Part shown: positions 61,419 through 64,000 of the stretch, one piece after another
Layout of the letters: each line of letters opens with the position of its first letter
How positions within the stretch are numbered: position 1 is the stretch's first letter
From: Lineus longissimus
Taxonomy: Eukaryota > Nemertea > Pilidiophora > Heteronemertea > Lineidae
Assembly (NCBI RefSeq): GCF_910592395.1
Contig: NC_088321.1
Coordinates: forward strand, 10,228,001 to 10,292,000
Length of the DNA stretch: 64,000 nt
Reading direction: 5' to 3'
The notes under the pieces: generated by a model
Told to the model about the DNA's origin: nothing
The model's input: the letters and a program-made list of their open reading frames with translations, nothing else
Databases searched by the model: none
Program-made: the position numbers and the translations under genes

Positions 61419-64000
61419 TTACGCAGTAGTACTTGGTGGTAAGTTTCCCGTGCGGTGATGGCATCATAGACTTGTTCTCTCGGTTTAGGAATTTCCATCT
61501 TTCTTGATGAGATAAGACAATGTCATAGGGAACGGCATTCTTGCTTCTTGGGAATGCAGTTTCACATTGTTTGCACTTATCTGCGGTATCTGGGATTTCA
61601 TTTAGGAAGCAGACTGTCATAGGGAGGTCATTGTGGTAAATCTCTGTAAATGGGCGTGGGGGAAGGCCTAATTGTCCTGATGCTTGTTGAATAGCCGGCG
61701 GAGTCCTCGCTGGTCTCCACTGATTTTTGTTTCACCCACCCTTCTTCCCTGCAGTTTCCTTTGCTGGTACAGTGAGAGCACCCCGATTGTTTTTTTTGCT
61801 CCCATGTGTTTTCATCAAATGGTGTACATGTCTTTTTGTCATTTGCCTTTCCTCTGCTACACACAAGCTGTGCTTGCAGAGGCAATTGTACTTGTAGCAT
61901 TGGCAAGTGCATGTTACATGATCCTTGTAAACCACACATTCATAGAGACCTCTCTTACAGTTGGAAGATGTAGGTGCCACTAGGTATTTCATCCTGCCGC
62001 CATTGTAGCCAAATACTGGCATCTTCTGAATGGCATCTTTGGTATTCAGCAAGCGCTCTGCCTCTTGCACCAGACCCATTATCAAATCAGTCGAGAATGC
62101 CCCTTGCGTCAGTATTGACCTCAAATCAATAGAAAATTCTCGCATTTCTTGGGCTTCCTCTTCTTGGCTATCCTTTGGACCCGCCTTTGGATAAGGAATG
62201 GTCTTCCCCGCCACTACTTCTGATATGGCGATCTTGTTAAATCTGGACATATATTCCTGTCTTTGTCTATTGGTCCATGTAAACCATACTTCGGGGTCCA
62301 CCAGAAGGTGCTTGGCTTCATCGGACAGAGCAAACTCTTCACCCAGCCCACAAACAGCTAATTGCGTTTGATTCTGTTGCCTTTTTTCTACTTCTTCCCA
62401 CACACTGCGGACAAAAGTCAGTTTTGACAAGGGTGCTTTGTCCTTTGACTTCCCAGTTACAGACTCTTTTTGCCTAGTCAATTTATTGTTCATACTTTCC
62501 GACTGATTTGTGGTTGGTCGGCACCTCTGACCTTTGTCGTTACAGGGCATTCCTGCTTTTTCCCGCTTATCTGTTACCATGTAGTCAGCCATAATGCTCT
62601 CTCTATTCTTCAAATATAGGAACATCTTTGAACAGTATCCATCTGGTTTATCCAGCAGTTTCCTTTCTTCCTTATTGAACGGTTCCTCTAGCGTCTTGAG
62701 TAGTACATGCAGGTCTTTTCCGTCAGCGGCATCTATGATCCCTCCTGCCATGACACCATTCTCGTCAGGACAACCAAACACACTTGTCAGGAAAAAGGAC
62801 TGATCACGTTTTCCACGAATGTTCAGCTGATTCAACTTTTCTTGACAGTTACCATAGAAATGTCTACAACAGCGGAGACTTGTGGCATTTGGAAGGCCAT
62901 CCTTCAATGCTGATTGTAGCGCCGTCTCACCATCAGTTATAAAGCCTTTACTTCCATATTTAAACTCTGGACAAGATGTTGTGAGTCCACTTACTATTCT
63001 CTTGTATGTCTTCTCGTCCTTCCTGTGGTGAAGCGCCGTTGGTCCAAGAAATATAGGTGCCACACCAGTTCTCTTGCTCTTCAGAAGGAGGTGTCTGTAT
63101 GTAACTGGTGTGACTTCAAATCTGCCGAAATTGTTAGTCGGATCAATGCTGAATGGGTAGCTTAAAATTTCATCAGTACAAAACCGAGATAGATCTGTCA
63201 ACATGTATTTTCGACCGAGAACCCACAAGTCGTCCGGCCAATCGCTGTGGTGTAACAGTAAATCCTCTTTCTCTTGTTGCTTTGAATACTGCAGAAGATC
63301 AGATATCTCATCTTTTGCATCCTTCATCTGGTAAACCTGATGTTTTGATCGTGGCATCTGGCCTGGATTACGAGCTCCCAAGACACCATCCGTAGATTCC
63401 CGAACAGCATCACTGTACATAGATGATGGTGGTAATCCTGAAATTACCTTAACCTTCAAGTCCTTTAGTGTGCTCTTTTGCATAGGGTAGAAAGGGGATG
63501 ACCCATGCTTCCTGTTTCCATGGGGCTGAACCTTGAATTCTGCCAAACCTTTTTCTGCTGTGTACTATAGTAAACAGAGATTTCGAATGATTTCTTCTTT
63601 CTTATCTACCATGTAGAAAATTGATCGGGACAGGCCATGATCGTTTCTCTTTGAATTAATGAATAGATGGCACTGAGCGTCATTCCCCATGGGCATCCTC
63701 TTCTTATGCAAGACCTCGATGACAGGTTAATTTTCAGACCCGGTAACCTGTATCGTCCATATGGCAATGCGAAGCACATGCGGCAATGTGCCATTCATGT
63801 CAGACTTTACATCATTTACATCACTAAGTTTTGAAACATCAATGAGAAAGGCTAAATTGTGCCTTACCATCAGTGGTACCTTCGAACAACATGACTTTTT
63901 ACCATACAACAAGATTGTTACAGCCTCACTGACTGGGTATCTGGTATTCCTTCCTGATTCATAGATGGGTAAATCTTCATCTTCATTGTATACCAAGGGC
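61419..64000 (-). pseudogene. MULE-type transposase with SWIM zinc finger, three in-frame stops, N-terminus beyond window
   Basis: One minus-strand frame runs from the window edge to about 61419. N-terminal block: LMVRHNLAFLIDVSKLSDVNDVK. Core: YKRIVSGLTTSCPEFKYGSK, FITDGETALQSAL and LRCCRHFYGNC, the Mutator-like DDE region. Then TNQSESMNN, VAGKTIPYP, and a SWIM finger CTCQCYKYNCLCKHS near 61870. A Cys-rich tail (CKQCETAFPRSKNAVPYDIV, 61500-61570) continues after a TGA. Stops interrupt the same frame after the N-terminal block (TAA, about 63728), at 63565-63567 (TAG) and about 61732 (TGA). No frameshifts were seen. The C-terminus is cut by the adjacent dispersed repeat. The element would move by cut and paste; this copy is inactive unless stops are read through. 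Confidence 0.87.

Overview
This is animal genomic DNA, AT-rich, with split genes and a dense load of mobile elements. No bacterial-style operons, CRISPR arrays or rRNA genes were seen. The host gene content, GT-AG introns, several tRNA-derived SINEs and repeats beginning with the word TTTTTAGCTCACCT suggest a marine invertebrate, probably lophotrochozoan. The species cannot be fixed from the sequence.

Host genes. A plus-strand RALBP1 (RLIP76) orthologue runs from 729 (the 5' exons lie outside the window or were not found) to a stop at 22372. Eleven exons join with matching codon phases and encode a basic N-terminal region, the RhoGAP domain, the Ral-binding coiled coil, an unusually long acidic insert and the C-terminal coiled coil. 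An extra exon-like segment at 6862 would give an alternative ending with a membrane segment. A second, unrecognised plus-strand gene is suggested by phase-compatible exon candidates at 50524-51005, 55247-55385, 58200-58333 and perhaps 59320-59538.

Mobile elements in order. A Penelope-like GIY-YIG fragment (1-480). A DIRS-type tyrosine-recombinase retrotransposon (8670-15025) inside an older fold-back element within a RALBP1 intron. TTAA- and TAA-flanked small DNA transposons in later introns. A second, better preserved DIRS element just 3' of RALBP1 (22968-29520). A 13.6-kb inverted-repeat composite (29694-43339) holding a Ty3/gypsy pol fragment and a reduced Polinton/Maverick with capsid genes and DNA polymerase B, itself invaded by small transposons, a Harbinger element and an almost perfect 867-bp palindrome. 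A 1.85-kb array of TCGA-centred palindromes (45045-46900). A TTAA element splitting a dispersed repeat (51519-52313). A MULE-type transposase with a SWIM motif on the minus strand at the right edge (61419-64000).

How it fits together. The window is mainly a layered record of insertions into and around RALBP1. Several insertions can be dated relative to each other by target duplications and empty sites. Most transposon genes are broken. The second DIRS element is the least damaged. No complete new functional system could be demonstrated; the strongest leads for something undescribed are the TCGA palindrome array, the inverted-repeat composite with its palindrome, and the possible membrane-anchored RALBP1 isoform.
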